Shown piece after piece: positions 22,351 through 33,183 of a DNA stretch of 64,000 nucleotides; within the stretch, counting starts at the first letter, position 1, and each line of letters opens with the position of its first letter. The translations under genes and the position numbers were made by a program. The notes below the pieces were generated by a model. It saw only the letters and a list, made by a program, of their open reading frames with translations. It was not told the origin of the DNA and ran no database searches. Source of the stretch: Globisporangium splendens (lineage: Eukaryota; Oomycota; Peronosporomycetes; Pythiales; Pythiaceae). The stretch lies in assembly GCA_006386115.1 (NCBI GenBank), contig VFIW01000003.1:806001-870000 (forward strand), in the 5' to 3' direction.

Positions 22351-23835
22351 ATGAGCGCAACGTCCCAATTCAACTTGCAAATCCCACCAGCCCAGCAGTA
22401 CCTAAAGTATCAGCAGCCGAGCGAAAGGATCAGCATCCTCAAGACCAAAATGGAGCGAGTCTCGAGAGCCCACGAGCACACCGAGATCGGGGTCGTGAAC
22501 CCGCCATCTGCGCATTCCTTTTACTCCTATCCGCATCTGCCGCTGGTGGCTCAGCCGCCATCCTTGGGATCAAATCGCGAGCATGTGTTTGGTGGTCCCT
22601 ACATGCCGATCGCTACGCTTCAAGACGCGCTCGCAGATCCTCCTCGCGGCCGCCAGTCAAATAGTAATCGTCACGCTGCACAACAACTGGAACTAGCGTG
22701 CTGCCAGCCTGACAGCGCGAGTTCGTTTCCCAGTGCTCAGCTCAGCAACCGTAGCCAGCCTACCTGCAACAGCCACACTGTTGGTACGAACCAGTCTGCA
22801 GGTGCCGCTCCTCTTGCGCGTACCCCGCAGCAGCGCAAGAGATTCTCGCGGGGGTTGAATCGCTTCCGCGACCGCTTGCAGCAGCTGGAGGAGCGACTCA
22901 AGCTCGATGTGAACGGCTTGCGCCAGGACATCCGCGACCTGCAGCTGCGCAAGACCATCATGGAGACGCGCACGCTCGCGACGCGCTTCTGCGGCTCGGG
23001 CTCGGCGGCGAAACTGGTGCGCGAGTACTTTGCGATCTTCCGGAATGGGTTCCAGATACTTCCGCGTAATGGCGACTCCCTCCACGGCAGCTCTTCGAGT
23101 TGGAGTCGCACGGCGTGCATGACAAGCAGGAGACACCACCAGGACGCCACGCCACAGTCGCTGGCGAGCCAACTCGAGTTGATGCGCAAGCAGAATGCGT
23201 TCCTAGACACCATGGTGGACCCGGACATGGGGTTCCGGTCGTTCACAGGTCGCCATGTGCTGCGAGACCAATTGGAGCGGTACGCGCGCTGCCACGCGGG
23301 GCTGCGCATGGAGCTGCTGACGCTGGAGACGAGTCAGCGTTCCGGTGTGGATGCTGAAGACGCCGCCACAGTCGTGTGCACCAGAGGTCAGCTCACGGCG
23401 TACATCACGCATGAGACGCTCGAGAATATCTTCCCCGTGGTGCTGCGGCAGCCTCTGTTGTGCAAGCGCTTGCTCGGCTCCTTCATCGCGTACCCGTTCC
23501 GCATTGAGTTCCACGTGAGCCCTGGAGGAAAGATCACCAAGTACGACGGCGACGTGGACTTTGTCTCCGCGCTGTCCAAAGTGCTCGGCAGCCTGGAGGA
23601 CGTGACCACCGTCATGCACCATGCGCTCATCTCCGAATTCTGCATGATCGGACACCTGGATAACGACGACGCTGGCGGCGAGATTACGCAAGTTGAAAGC
23701 TGCACGAGCCAGCAAAATGAGCTTGGGCTGGAACCGATCACGTCTAGCAGTTCCTCGGCAACAGAGAAGCAAACGGCTGGCACAGAGTCCCAAAGCAACA
23801 AGCAGAAAGCGGCGTTAACCTATATATTGTCATGA
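22351..23835 (+). CDS. Basic/coiled-coil protein, possible divergent bZIP-type regulator
   Basis: Single exon, 494 aa from MSATSQ. The frame is open further upstream to 22141, but that part crosses the 10-bp repeats and looks non-coding. Residues about 155-200 hold a basic stretch (TPQQRKRFSRGLNRFRDR) directly followed by a heptad-like helix (LQQLEERLKLDVNGLRQDIRDLQL). This recalls the oomycete bZIP-like family, in which a basic-zipper is followed by a conserved C-terminal domain. Here the following segment (SAAKLVREYFAIFRNGFQ, then VDFVSALSKVLGSLEDVTTVMHHALISEF near the end) would be that domain. The basic region lacks a clean NxxAAxxCR signature. DNA binding is inference. Confidence 0.6.
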   Translation: MSATSQFNLQIPPAQQYLKYQQPSERISILKTKMERVSRAHEHTEIGVVNPPSAHSFYSYPHLPLVAQPPSLGSNREHVFGGPYMPIATLQDALADPPRGRQSNSNRHAAQQLELACCQPDSASSFPSAQLSNRSQPTCNSHTVGTNQSAGAAPLARTPQQRKRFSRGLNRFRDRLQQLEERLKLDVNGLRQDIRDLQLRKTIMETRTLATRFCGSGSAAKLVREYFAIFRNGFQILPRNGDSLHGSSSSWSRTACMTSRRHHQDATPQSLASQLELMRKQNAFLDTMVDPDMGFRSFTGRHVLRDQLERYARCHAGLRMELLTLETSQRSGVDAEDAATVVCTRGQLTAYITHETLENIFPVVLRQPLLCKRLLGSFIAYPFRIEFHVSPGGKITKYDGDVDFVSALSKVLGSLEDVTTVMHHALISEFCMIGHLDNDDAGGEITQVESCTSQQNELGLEPITSSSSSATEKQTAGTESQSNKQKAALTYILS

Positions 23836-23882
23836 AAGTGTTGCCTCCTACCATCCATTTCGTGTACGAGTATGCATCTCTT

Positions 23883-25715
23883 CTATTCTCGCCCAACGGC
23901 GTTTGCGATGATCGGGTCCTTGGCACACGTTTTATCGGCCGCGATGCCGAGAAACACCGGGAATCGAGGGATCCCGTCGTTCGTGAGCTCCTGGCACTTG
24001 TACACGATGATGCTGCCGACCTTGGGCGGATTGGCGCGCTGCTCGTCGGAGAGACCGCTCGCACACTTGAACATTTTCCCACTGGCCATCTTGCACCGCA
24101 GTGCGCCTGTCATACCAACGTACTTGCCCTTGCCGTCTTCGTGAGCGATCACGACGGCTTCACCATCGTGGAAGCTCTTGATCTTGAGCAGCGACGACGA
24201 GCGGCCCTCTGCGTACGCACTCCCAGGCTGGCGGATCATTAATCCTTCGCCGCCGAGCTTCTCGATCTCGTCGAACACTTCGTCGAGGTGCGCGAGCGAC
24301 TTGCACTGCGTGTGCTCGACCCACTCGATGTGTTTCGACGTCGTCTTGGTGATAACCTCCTGCGCGTGCTTCATGCGCTCCTCGAACTTCTTCTTCGTCA
24401 GGCTCGGCGCGTCAAACACCTTGTACACCAGTTGGTCCCAGTGCTTCGAGCTGTCCGTCTTGGCGATGCTCACAGTGAACTGGAACTTGCCTCGGCCGCC
24501 AAACAGCTCACCGTCGAGATCCACATCGTCTGGGAATCCGTTCGTGAACCACTCTGGCGCTGGGTACACATTGCCGAGCCGAGAGAGGAACACGCGCTGC
24601 TTGGCATCCCAGTACGCACGCACGCCATCGAGCTTCTCGCTGATCCACCAGTTGACGGGGTTGTGCTTTTCGCGCTCCCATTTATTCGCCAGTAGAACTT
24701 TTGGAGCCGACAATTTGATGGCAGCAGCCTTCTTGGGGGATCCGCTGCCTGTGCCTTTAGCACTCAAAGCACTTGCTCGCGGCGCAGTGGACGAGCCTTT
24801 AGCGCGCACGGCCTCAAACTCCTCGCCCAGCAATTGCTTCAAGTGCTTACACGTTCGGGAGGTCGGCGCGTGGCGTTGGTTGTGCCACGCAGGACAGTTG
24901 CACGTGTACGTGCTGCCAAGTCGCTTGATCAAGTACGTGGCACTGGACGACGCGCTCGGGGCTTCACGGAAGGTCCCGTCTGGAATCAAAACTTTGGGCT
25001 TGATGCCGTTGATCGCACCCGTCTCGTCGTCGTAGTCAATCTCGTCGCTGCTGGCCTCCTCTGCACCTCCAGCTGGCGGGGATGCTGCAATATCGCCAGT
25101 CGCCTGTTTCTTTGCCGAGCGACCAGAGCTACTGGGAGTACCACTGCTCGACATTTCGGACAGCTTTTGCTCCCATTCGTCTTCGGTGAGCACTGTCACG
25201 TTCAGTTTCTTGGCTTCCTCGAGTTTCTGCCCAGCGCGATCGCCGTACACGAGGTAGATCGTCGCTTTCGTCGTCTTCGGGAGAACGCGGAACCCCTTCG
25301 CCTCGGCTTCTCTGGTCGCCTCCTTGAGGGATTGCTTGACGAGCGTGCCCGTAAAGACGACGACCTCTTGTTTGCCACTTGCTGGTGCACCACCATCTCC
25401 CGCTCCTGCTGCTTCTGTCTGCACTTTGCGCTTCCTCGTGGCTGCTTTCGGCTCATCGGCGGCTGTAACAACTGCGGCACTTGCACCAGCGCCTTCGGTC
25501 AGTTTACGCGTCCACTCGGCCTCTGTCAGCACCTGCACGTTCCACTTTTCCGCCTCCTGCTTCTCCTTGTCGCCCACGCCGTCACCGCAGACAAGGAACG
25601 CTGTGGTCTTAGTCATGCTCGAGCCCACCTTGTAGCCATGGCGCTCGGCCTTCACCGCGGCTCCTTTCCGCGTCTGCGACGTCAGCGTTCCCGTAAACAC
25701 CACGACGCCGCTCAT
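23883..25715 (-). CDS. BRCT-BRCT-SWIM-ATP-dependent DNA ligase fusion
   Basis: Single exon, 610 aa from MSGVVV. Two BRCT repeats come first (VVVFTGTLTSQTRKGA..., residues about 3-75, and VVVFTGTLVKQSLKEA..., about 105-175), both ending in VLTE-type helices. A SWIM zinc finger follows near residue 265 (CNCPAW, then C-x-H in TCKHLKQL). The C-terminal half is a compact ATP-dependent DNA ligase: the adenylation motif EKLDGVRA has catalytic Lys at about residue 361, then DLDGELFGGRG, VYKVFDAP, EGLMIRQP, and LLKIK, with an OB-like end. It is far shorter than Lig1/Lig4 and resembles the small ligases of bacteria, large DNA viruses and some protists. BRCT and SWIM modules would recruit it to nicks or repair partners. 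The start lies in the 370-bp region shared with the divergent GTPase gene. Confidence 0.9.
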   Translation of the reverse strand: MSGVVVFTGTLTSQTRKGAAVKAERHGYKVGSSMTKTTAFLVCGDGVGDKEKQEAEKWNVQVLTEAEWTRKLTEGAGASAAVVTAADEPKAATRKRKVQTEAAGAGDGGAPASGKQEVVVFTGTLVKQSLKEATREAEAKGFRVLPKTTKATIYLVYGDRAGQKLEEAKKLNVTVLTEDEWEQKLSEMSSSGTPSSSGRSAKKQATGDIAASPPAGGAEEASSDEIDYDDETGAINGIKPKVLIPDGTFREAPSASSSATYLIKRLGSTYTCNCPAWHNQRHAPTSRTCKHLKQLLGEEFEAVRAKGSSTAPRASALSAKGTGSGSPKKAAAIKLSAPKVLLANKWEREKHNPVNWWISEKLDGVRAYWDAKQRVFLSRLGNVYPAPEWFTNGFPDDVDLDGELFGGRGKFQFTVSIAKTDSSKHWDQLVYKVFDAPSLTKKKFEERMKHAQEVITKTTSKHIEWVEHTQCKSLAHLDEVFDEIEKLGGEGLMIRQPGSAYAEGRSSSLLKIKSFHDGEAVVIAHEDGKGKYVGMTGALRCKMASGKMFKCASGLSDEQRANPPKVGSIIVYKCQELTNDGIPRFPVFLGIAADKTCAKDPIIANAVGRE

Positions 25716-26084
25716 GCTGTTGACTGGGGATGGAGAGAATGTGAGGAAGTTGCCGTGAGAGAAGGATGCAAAGCGGTTGCAAGAGCGAAAATGTGTCGGC
25801 GAAACGACAAATGCGCTGCTCCCCCAATTCTCGTGCAAGAAGAGCCATTTTAGACGAGAGCATCATTGAGGACGAGACCTGCACTCACAATAATGCCAAT
25901 TTGCCTCTTCCTGCAACGAGTGATGGTCTCAGAAACACATGTCACTCTTCTGAATCTGACAAAGTCACTATCTGATGTGTCGGTGGTAACATACACTTAT
26001 ACTGTACGCGTTTGCAAGTTAGGTCTGTTAAACTTTATACATAGTTCTCTCTTTTTCGAACCGAGACTGAAACACAGCAGCGGA
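25716..26084. promoter_or_regulatory. Shared divergent promoter region
   Basis: About 370 bp between the divergent ligase and GTPase-SH2 genes, so both core promoters must lie here. I do not see a clear initiator consensus. Confidence 0.45.
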
Positions 26085-29060
26085 ATGGCGACGACGAACC
26101 CATCGGCGCAGTCGCGCGGCGTCCACGACGACGGAACTGCGGCTCCAGCAGCATCTGCCACCCCGTCTGTGCGTCAAGACGCTCATGGCGGTGCCTCCAA
26201 AGCCGCTCCGGGCTTTGGTCAGTCGTTGGCGCAGGAGGTGGACAACGCCACGGTCAAGTGGATGAAGATGATCTCCTCGACGTTTCTGGGCGAGAACGCA
26301 GGCTCGTCGCTGCTCACGAACACGCTGTTCTCACGTCGCCAGCCTGCGCTCACGGCCGATTACTCGCATGACGGAGCTGCAGCTCCAAGACGAGGGAAGA
26401 ACGACCTCGACGAGACGCGCGAGCTCAAGATCGCACTTGTCGGCGGATCCGCTGTGGTAAGGATGCCTTTCGTATGCTGGAAGGAAAAGCGCATGATAAT
26501 GGAGAGACTAATATGGTTTGTATCTATGTTAAATCGCCTTGTGTAGGGCAAGACGAGTATCGTTCGCCGGTGGCTGCAGCGATCGTATCCGGCGCAGTAC
26601 TCACCGACGATCGGCGTCGACGTGCACTCGATGCCGTTCACGCACAAGAACGAGCGGGTGTTGCTGCACATCTGGGACGTATCGAGCGCCGAGATTGATG
26701 CGAACGCGTCGGCGCTGCATGCGCTACTCTGCGAAGACCTCGACGGCATCTTCTTTGTGTTCAACGTGCACCGCGTGAGCTCGATCGCCGCAGTCGACAA
26801 GTGGCGCCACAGCCTCGCCAAGTACATCTCGGCCAAGGAGATTCCGTTCTTCCTGCTCTCACACAAGGCCGACTTGTTGCAAAAGCGCGTTATGACCAGC
26901 GACGATATTGCGTCCTACGCTCGGGTACGTTTGTGGGTCGCTCTTGGGCTTTTATTCTCGTTGTGCTCACTCATGTTTACCACATGTGCATGCATAGAAT
27001 GCTGGCTACAAAGGTTGGATGTGGACGGTGGGGAAGTCCAACTTTGGCGAGAACGACAAGCACCCAGCAGTGATGGAGGCGCTCGAGCGCATGGTCGAGT
27101 TCATCGTGAGGGCGAGAGATCTGGCTGAACAAGCCCGCGCGATCAAGGACGCCAACCCTCAAGTACGTGACGGTGATATCCTATTGAGAACGTATTTGGA
27201 CTAGATAGAGCCCAGTGATATCTTATGCTCTTTGCCTTCTCTGTAGGGCATTTTCTCGTCGGCGCACACGAGCGTGCCGCTTGAGGTTGTACAGACGGAT
27301 GACGCGCTGCACCAGTTCTCTGCGTCGCTGCTGCGCATCCCGACCAAAGCGATCACGACAATCCCTCGCGACGACAGCGTGGCAGTATCATCGGACGAGA
27401 AATCCGATGAGGCTCTCGTGGAGAAAGAAGAGAAGTTGCCGCTGTCTCAGCAGAAGCACCGCGGCGAGAAGCCTACTGCGACGACGACGACCGACTATGG
27501 CGGCAACTGGATCCTGGGCAACAACAAGGGCGTGTACTTGCGTGCGACGAACGACAGCTTTGTCGCGAACGATGAGACCGAAGACGAAGTCTCGGAGCTC
27601 GAGACGCTCACGTTCCCGTTCTCCTCTGCGAAGTCGCGTAAGGAGATGCCGAGTTCGCAGCAGCAAAGCGAAGGCGGTGACGACCACAGCGAGTCCCAGG
27701 ACGACGATGGCGATGAGAACGAGGATGGTGAAGAAGAAGAAGAAGAAAAAGAGCAGGAAGAGGAAGAGCACCGTGCAACCTATGAGGAATCGCAAGAAGA
27801 CGATGAAGATGACGGTGATGAGGACGACGATGAGGACAAGTACGACGAAGCCAAGTTGCTGCAGGAGCGCGCGGCGCGGGACCGCGTGAACGACGAGCTG
27901 GCGTGGCAGTTCTTTGCCGGTTCCATCGATCGCACGCGCACAGAAGCGATTCTCAGGTACGGATGGAGAATTGTCGGGATAAAGGGGGTTACTGTTGCGG
28001 CTTGTGCACTTGCGTTCTAACAGATTTGTATGGGTTTTGTTGATGATGCTGGTGGCGGGCAGTGGGAAAGACGAAGGCACGTTCCTCTTGCGTCGCAAAG
28101 ATGCGCAGACGCTGATCCTGTCCTATGTTGGGTCGACTGCCCAGATGCACCACGTGCTCATTGAATATGCCAACCAGAAGTACCATATCGGCTCGTCCAA
28201 GGTATGCGGACTCTGGTTACCTAGGTCGTAAGACTGTTGAAGACTGAGGTTGTGCGCTTTGTGTGTCCTTGTAGACGTCGCAAGCGGCGTTTCCGACGCT
28301 CTGGAAATGTCTGCGCAGCGTGCGCAAGTACGCGTTCCGCGGTCTCATTTTCACGCGCAACGTGGATTTCCGTGTCGTGAACAAGGAGGAGCTGTCGCTG
28401 GCGACCACGGGCCACGTTGGCGGCGTCGAAGTCGCGCAGGCCATCCCCGTGACGCCGAGCATCTGGCGCATGCGCACGCGCAGCAGCTCGAGCAGTTCAC
28501 TGGGTGACAAGAGCGCCAGCAGCACACCGACAACAACAACGAATGCCAGGAAGCCGCGTCTGGTCTCGGGCTTGCAGGCCAACCAGGAACAGGTCACCGT
28601 GCCACCCAAGACCCGCATTGACGAGCTGAGCGCCACGTTCTACGACCAACTGTCCGAACGACTGGCCCACTTGGCGCAGCCTCCGCTGAACGAGAGCAAC
28701 GACGACGACGTCACGGCGCTCTTGAAAATGGTGCGTTGCTGTGTGCGCATGCGTGGCTTTGTCGAGTTTGACTTCCATAGGATGTCAGGTGCTCACCATC
28801 TGCATTCTCTGTTGCATTAGGTGGCGCGTGAGAAAGCAGAGCTGCAGCGTGGGCGGAGTGCTTCGAGTGCGGCCGTTGCGAACGACGCGGAGACGCAGTG
28901 GCGGCAGCTCGTGAAGAACATGGAGTCCTGGAACCGCATCGTCATGAACCTCGTAAGTGTTCCCCGATTTTGCTGCGTGATCGACAGGATGCCGATTTCC
29001 TGACAATCGCGATTGTGTGGTTTACTATTGCAGGAGCTACGCGCGTTGAAAGTTACCTGA
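26085..29060 (+). CDS. Rab-like small GTPase fused to an SH2 domain
   Basis: Eight exons: 26085-26456, 26547-26924, 26998-27162, 27247-27956, 28063-28201, 28275-28730, 28821-28952 and 29034-29060, about 792 aa, all in frame. Residues about 115-290 are a Ras-superfamily G domain: P-loop GGSAVGKTS (split by intron 1), switch I SPTIGVDV, a divergent G3 WDVSSAE instead of WDTAGQE, and a weak G4 (SHKADL). The catalytic Gln is absent, so GTP hydrolysis may be slow. A Gly-Asn (WILGNN) and long acidic region (DEDDDEDKY) follow. Then comes an SH2-like fold: ELAWQFFAGSIDRTRTEAIL, SGKDEGTFLLRRKD with the phosphotyrosine-binding Arg of FLxR, LSYVG and an end at FPTLWKCLRS. The tail has Ser-rich and helical parts. 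The acceptor at 28062 was chosen over 28023 because the CTAAC at 28015 looks like its branch site and the join gives a normal SH2 spacing. Confidence 0.8.
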
Positions 29061-29383
29061 TGGCAGCCATCGTCTCTTTTATGAGCAAGACGCGAGAGAG
29101 AAAAAGAACCGTGCAATCCATCTGTCTGTGTTGTTGAAGAGCGAAGAATAAATTACCTCTTCTCGTCACATAAACCAAGCAAAACGAATGCTACTATTAC
29201 GGTATGCACCTTCATTGTGTTTGCTTGCATATTGAGACCTTCTTCCAATTGGAGAAGCAGATCAGTGCACGCAGCAAATCCGAAAAAAGCGCGAACGGGT
29301 GCACGCACTGACCGCTTCCTATTTCGGTATCTGCTCCCTTCTATCCGCCCCCAGACGTTGAACGCGCGCGCATCTGCGGCTGG
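29061..29383. other. Intergenic spacer
   Basis: About 320 bp between two plus-strand genes. It may hold a 5' exon of the transporter gene, but no frame supports one. Confidence 0.4.
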
Positions 29384-31578
29384 ATGGAGGGCATGCGGCT
29401 GCTCAGCACCTCGAACGGCGGCTCCATCGTCACTGCCACGCTCGCTGAGGTCAATGGCGACAGGTACGAGTACAAGCTGCACGCACATCGGTCGCCGCAC
29501 GAGCTGTCGCTGGATGCCGAGCGCGAGTCGTTCTTGGATGGCGGCGACGTTAGCGAAGATGACGATATGGAGACCAGTGTTCAGAAGAAGCATCTGCTGG
29601 AGATCAATGGACGAAAAAACGGTCGCAACGGATACGTGAAGCAGCCTCCTGTGGATGCGGAACAGGAGCGACGCCTCAATTCATCCCATTCGGCGCACTT
29701 CCACTCGTCTGTGAACAACACGCGTACGGTGAGGGCTCCGACTTCGATCCGCGAGAAGCTGTCGATTGCAGCGGTCATCGTGCATCTCTGCAAGGGGAAT
29801 ATTGGTCCTGGAGCCATGTCGCTGCCCTACGGCTTCTCGCGCACGGGCATCTACGCCGCGCCGATCTACTTTGTCTTCGTGGTACGTGAATGAATGCGTG
29901 TATCTGCGTCACTGCTCGCTGTGCTAATCGCTTGGTGCTCTCGTTCGTGGTGCTTGTGTAGGCGCTCGTGTCGGTGTACAACATGGATTTGCTGCTGTAC
30001 TGCAAGAAGATGGTGGGACCGAACATGCCCATGTCGTTTGGGGACGTCGGACGCGAGATCCTGGGACCCAAGGGCAAGTTGCTCATCGACGTGTTCCTCG
30101 TCGGCACACAGTTGGGCATCTGCTGCGTGTACTTCACGTTCGTCGCGACCAACATCCACGTCGTCTTGCCGGAAAAGTAAGTTGTTGCCACTTGGAATAG
30201 TTTCCTTTAGGTTGCTTTCTCACGAATGCCATCTCTGTTGACAACAGGCTCCAGAGCGTGATCCATGAGCGACAGCTCATCCTCGCGATCTTTCCGATTC
30301 TGCTGCTTCTCTCGTGGGTGCGAACGCTCAAACGCATTACGCCGTTCTCTGGACTAGGTACGTCTTTCGTAAATCGCATGGTTAAGACTCTCTGCTGTAT
30401 TTGCACGTGTGCTTACCTTCTATCCTGCGTTCTTTATTGCGATCGTGATTACCAGCGAATGTCGCCGTCGTGTCGGGGATCGCGATCGTGTTCTACTACT
30501 CGCTCGACTACTACGCGAATCCGACCAAGCCGCGTCTGGAGCCCATTCATGTCGACTGGACTGAGTTTCCCCAGTTCTACGGTGCGTTTGTACAGTGACC
30601 TACTAGCGTTAGCATCATGAAGCATGTACGCTTGGCATCATCACATTATGCTTACCCTGCTTTCTTTGCGTTTCCAGGCACGGCGGTGTACAGTTTTGAG
30701 GGCATTGGCCTGATCTTGCCGATCCAGAACGAGATGAAGGATCCTCACCTGTTCCCACGAGTGCTGGCGCTCTGCATGCTGCTCATTCTGCTTCTCTTTC
30801 TCGTGATCGGCGAGCTCCCGACGATCGCATTCGGGAGAATCACGAATGGCAGCATGACTGCGGTCCTGCATGACTACTGCCAAGGCTGGGGCGTCACAAT
30901 GGTGAGCACTTGAGTTCCAAGATAACAGCAAATCTTGCCATGCACGGTACTCACGCGTTTCTCTCTTTGTGCATCCATCGGCAGGCGAATGCGATGCTAG
31001 CGTTTGCATGTATGCTCTCGTTCCCGATCCAGTTTTACCCGGCGATCGAAGTGCTGGAGAAATCGCTGTCTCGTCCAGGATCACTGATGCGACCTGCCGC
31101 GCTTCCGCACACGGCGCCTAGACACATCCATCGCCAGCAGCATTCCGATCACCACCATTCGCACCGAGTCCCAATCGCATCCTCGGCACCTTCTGGTGCC
31201 GAGAGACTGCCGATGGTCACTGCACGCCCGCCACCACGAGAGCAGCAATCGTATTTGCCACGATGCGTCGAGCGCGTCTTTCAGATGTCGCAATACGAAT
31301 GCAACCGAACGATCTTCCGGTCCATGATCTGCACGAGCCTCATGATCATCGCGATCTGTATCCCAGACGTCGGACTACTCATCAGTCTGTTCGGCGCGGT
31401 GGGCTCGAGCATGCTCGCGATCATCATTCCTCCTGTCTTGTATATGAAACTGCACAAAGGCTCGCTCTCACTGCCGTCGTACGTGCTCCACTACGGCATC
31501 GTCGTCTTTGGAATCCTTGGGATGATCGCAGGCACGCTCCAAGCGCTGGCGCAAGTGATGGAATCGCTCTTCCAATAG
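29384..31578 (+). CDS. Amino acid/auxin permease (AAAP, SLC36/PAT-like) transporter
   Basis: Six exons: 29384-29881, 29962-30176, 30248-30357, 30456-30581, 30678-30901 and 30985-31578, 588 aa. About 130 hydrophilic residues precede the first helix, which has the family motif HLCKGNIGPGAMSLPYGFSRTG. Further helices follow, with the conserved VYSFEGIGLILPIQNEM in exon 5, AMLAFACMLSFPIQFYPAIEV in exon 6 and the last helices (ISLFGAVGSSMLAIIIPP, YGIVVFGILGMIAGT). These match proton-coupled or vacuolar amino-acid transporters. The His/Pro-rich loop between helices in exon 6 (HHHSHR region) is longer than usual. Expression at plasma or vacuolar membrane cannot be told from sequence. Confidence 0.9.
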
Positions 31579-31896
31579 ACGACAAATTGCATGATCCAGA
31601 TCCATTAGCAGGGAACACGCAAAGCGCAGCTGTAAACTTGAATGCTGAAATGTACAAATGCATATATATATATACAAACCATCTTGCTGACCTTCTTCCT
31701 GCGATTCTTTTGGCCTCTGTCTTCATTTGTGTCTACAGCATGAACAGGATGTTTCTTCTTGTCTTTGCCATCGGAATTGCTGTTGTTTCATTCTTGTTTT
31801 TCTTTGTTTCTCCAATTTTCGTTAAACCTGCTCTAAACAATGCAACAACAACTAAAATAGCACCTGGTTTCGTAACTCGTTCTTCTCTGCCGTCTT
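31579..31896. other. Convergent 3' spacer
   Basis: About 320 bp between the ends of the transporter (plus) and TM9 (minus) genes. It includes a short TATATATATATA run near 31662. No coding signal. Confidence 0.5.
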
Positions 31897-33139
31897 CTAC
31901 TCGCACTTGATGTTTCGGTAAATCCGCTTCGTGAAGACGCTGCTGCCAAAGTACCCAATGGTTCCGCACATGATAAAAAACGAAAAGCAGAAAAGACCCC
32001 TATGCAAGTATGGCACAATGCAGCACAGCATTAGTCTCAATGTCGTACCATCAATCACTCAGCTCATCATGCTCAGACTTACATGTAGCCAAAGTAGAAG
32101 CAGGTTTGCAGGAATCCCGACATGTTGGTCTTGAAGAAATAGAAGTAGATCGCGTAGATGAACACGTAGATGGCGGTGCTTCCAGCGGCTGCAAACGAAG
32201 TCCAGTGCCACCGGTAGTTCTCCGAGTTCAGCAGGAAGTACGTGCTCACGATGGTCACACACAGCGTCACGATCCCGAGAATCAAAAACACCAGCAGCAT
32301 GAACCCGTACACGTAGTAGAACTTGTAGCTCCAGAAAGATGCAAAGATGAAGTACATCTCGATAAAGATCGACCCAAAAGGCAAGATACCAGTGAGCATG
32401 ATCATCACTGGAGGACGCAGGTACCATCTCGCTTCTGGAATTTCACGCGGAAACTTGTTCACGCGGCACGGGAACCCGCTTTTCGCAGCGCCATGGCGAC
32501 CGAGAATCGTGCCGAGCACCGCAAGCGGACACGAGACGAAGAACCACACGAGAATCACCTGCACGATGGTCACGAACGGGATGGCATACGTTGTTCCATA
32601 CGCAACGGCCAACGCGTTGATGAAAAACACGGTCACGAAGATCACGGTCGGAAGCAATGCCGACGACAAGCACATTGCTCGAATCCAATCCTTTGACACG
32701 CGAGGGTAGAAAAACTGGTGGTAGAAGGCACCACTCGCGTAGCCATTCGCGAGCGAAGAGAACGCGTACACCGTCAACCCCACAGACACGATTCCACCAG
32801 GCTGCATGTACAGCGAAGACACGATCGCAATGAGAACGACAAAGATCGAGAGCACGAGCAGCTGCGCACCCGTGCCGATGAGCGCGCAAAACAGAAGAAG
32901 ATATGGCGGTGCGCGGAACACGTCACCATGGAGCAACTTCCATCCAGAGTTGGAGTCATCCTTGAGCAACGAGCTCTTGCCGTCCATCATCAGCTCCTCC
33001 GCGTCATCTTCCGCAAACTTGGCGTAATCGTTCTTCAGAGTGCGCAACAGGATCAACGCGACGAGACCACACAGGAAGATCACCATCATGAACGAGTTGA
33101 AGATCGAAAACCAATGGATTTGGTGCTCGAAAAACCTGT

Positions 33140-33183
<44 letters not shown>

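Noticed and set aside
24834..25853. 339-codon plus-strand open frame
   Set aside because: Antisense to the BRCT-SWIM-ligase gene; no domain.
27720..27850. Long GAA/GAC run as a possible trinucleotide microsatellite
   Set aside because: It is in frame within the GTPase-SH2 gene and encodes a mixed acidic linker; not a pure repeat.
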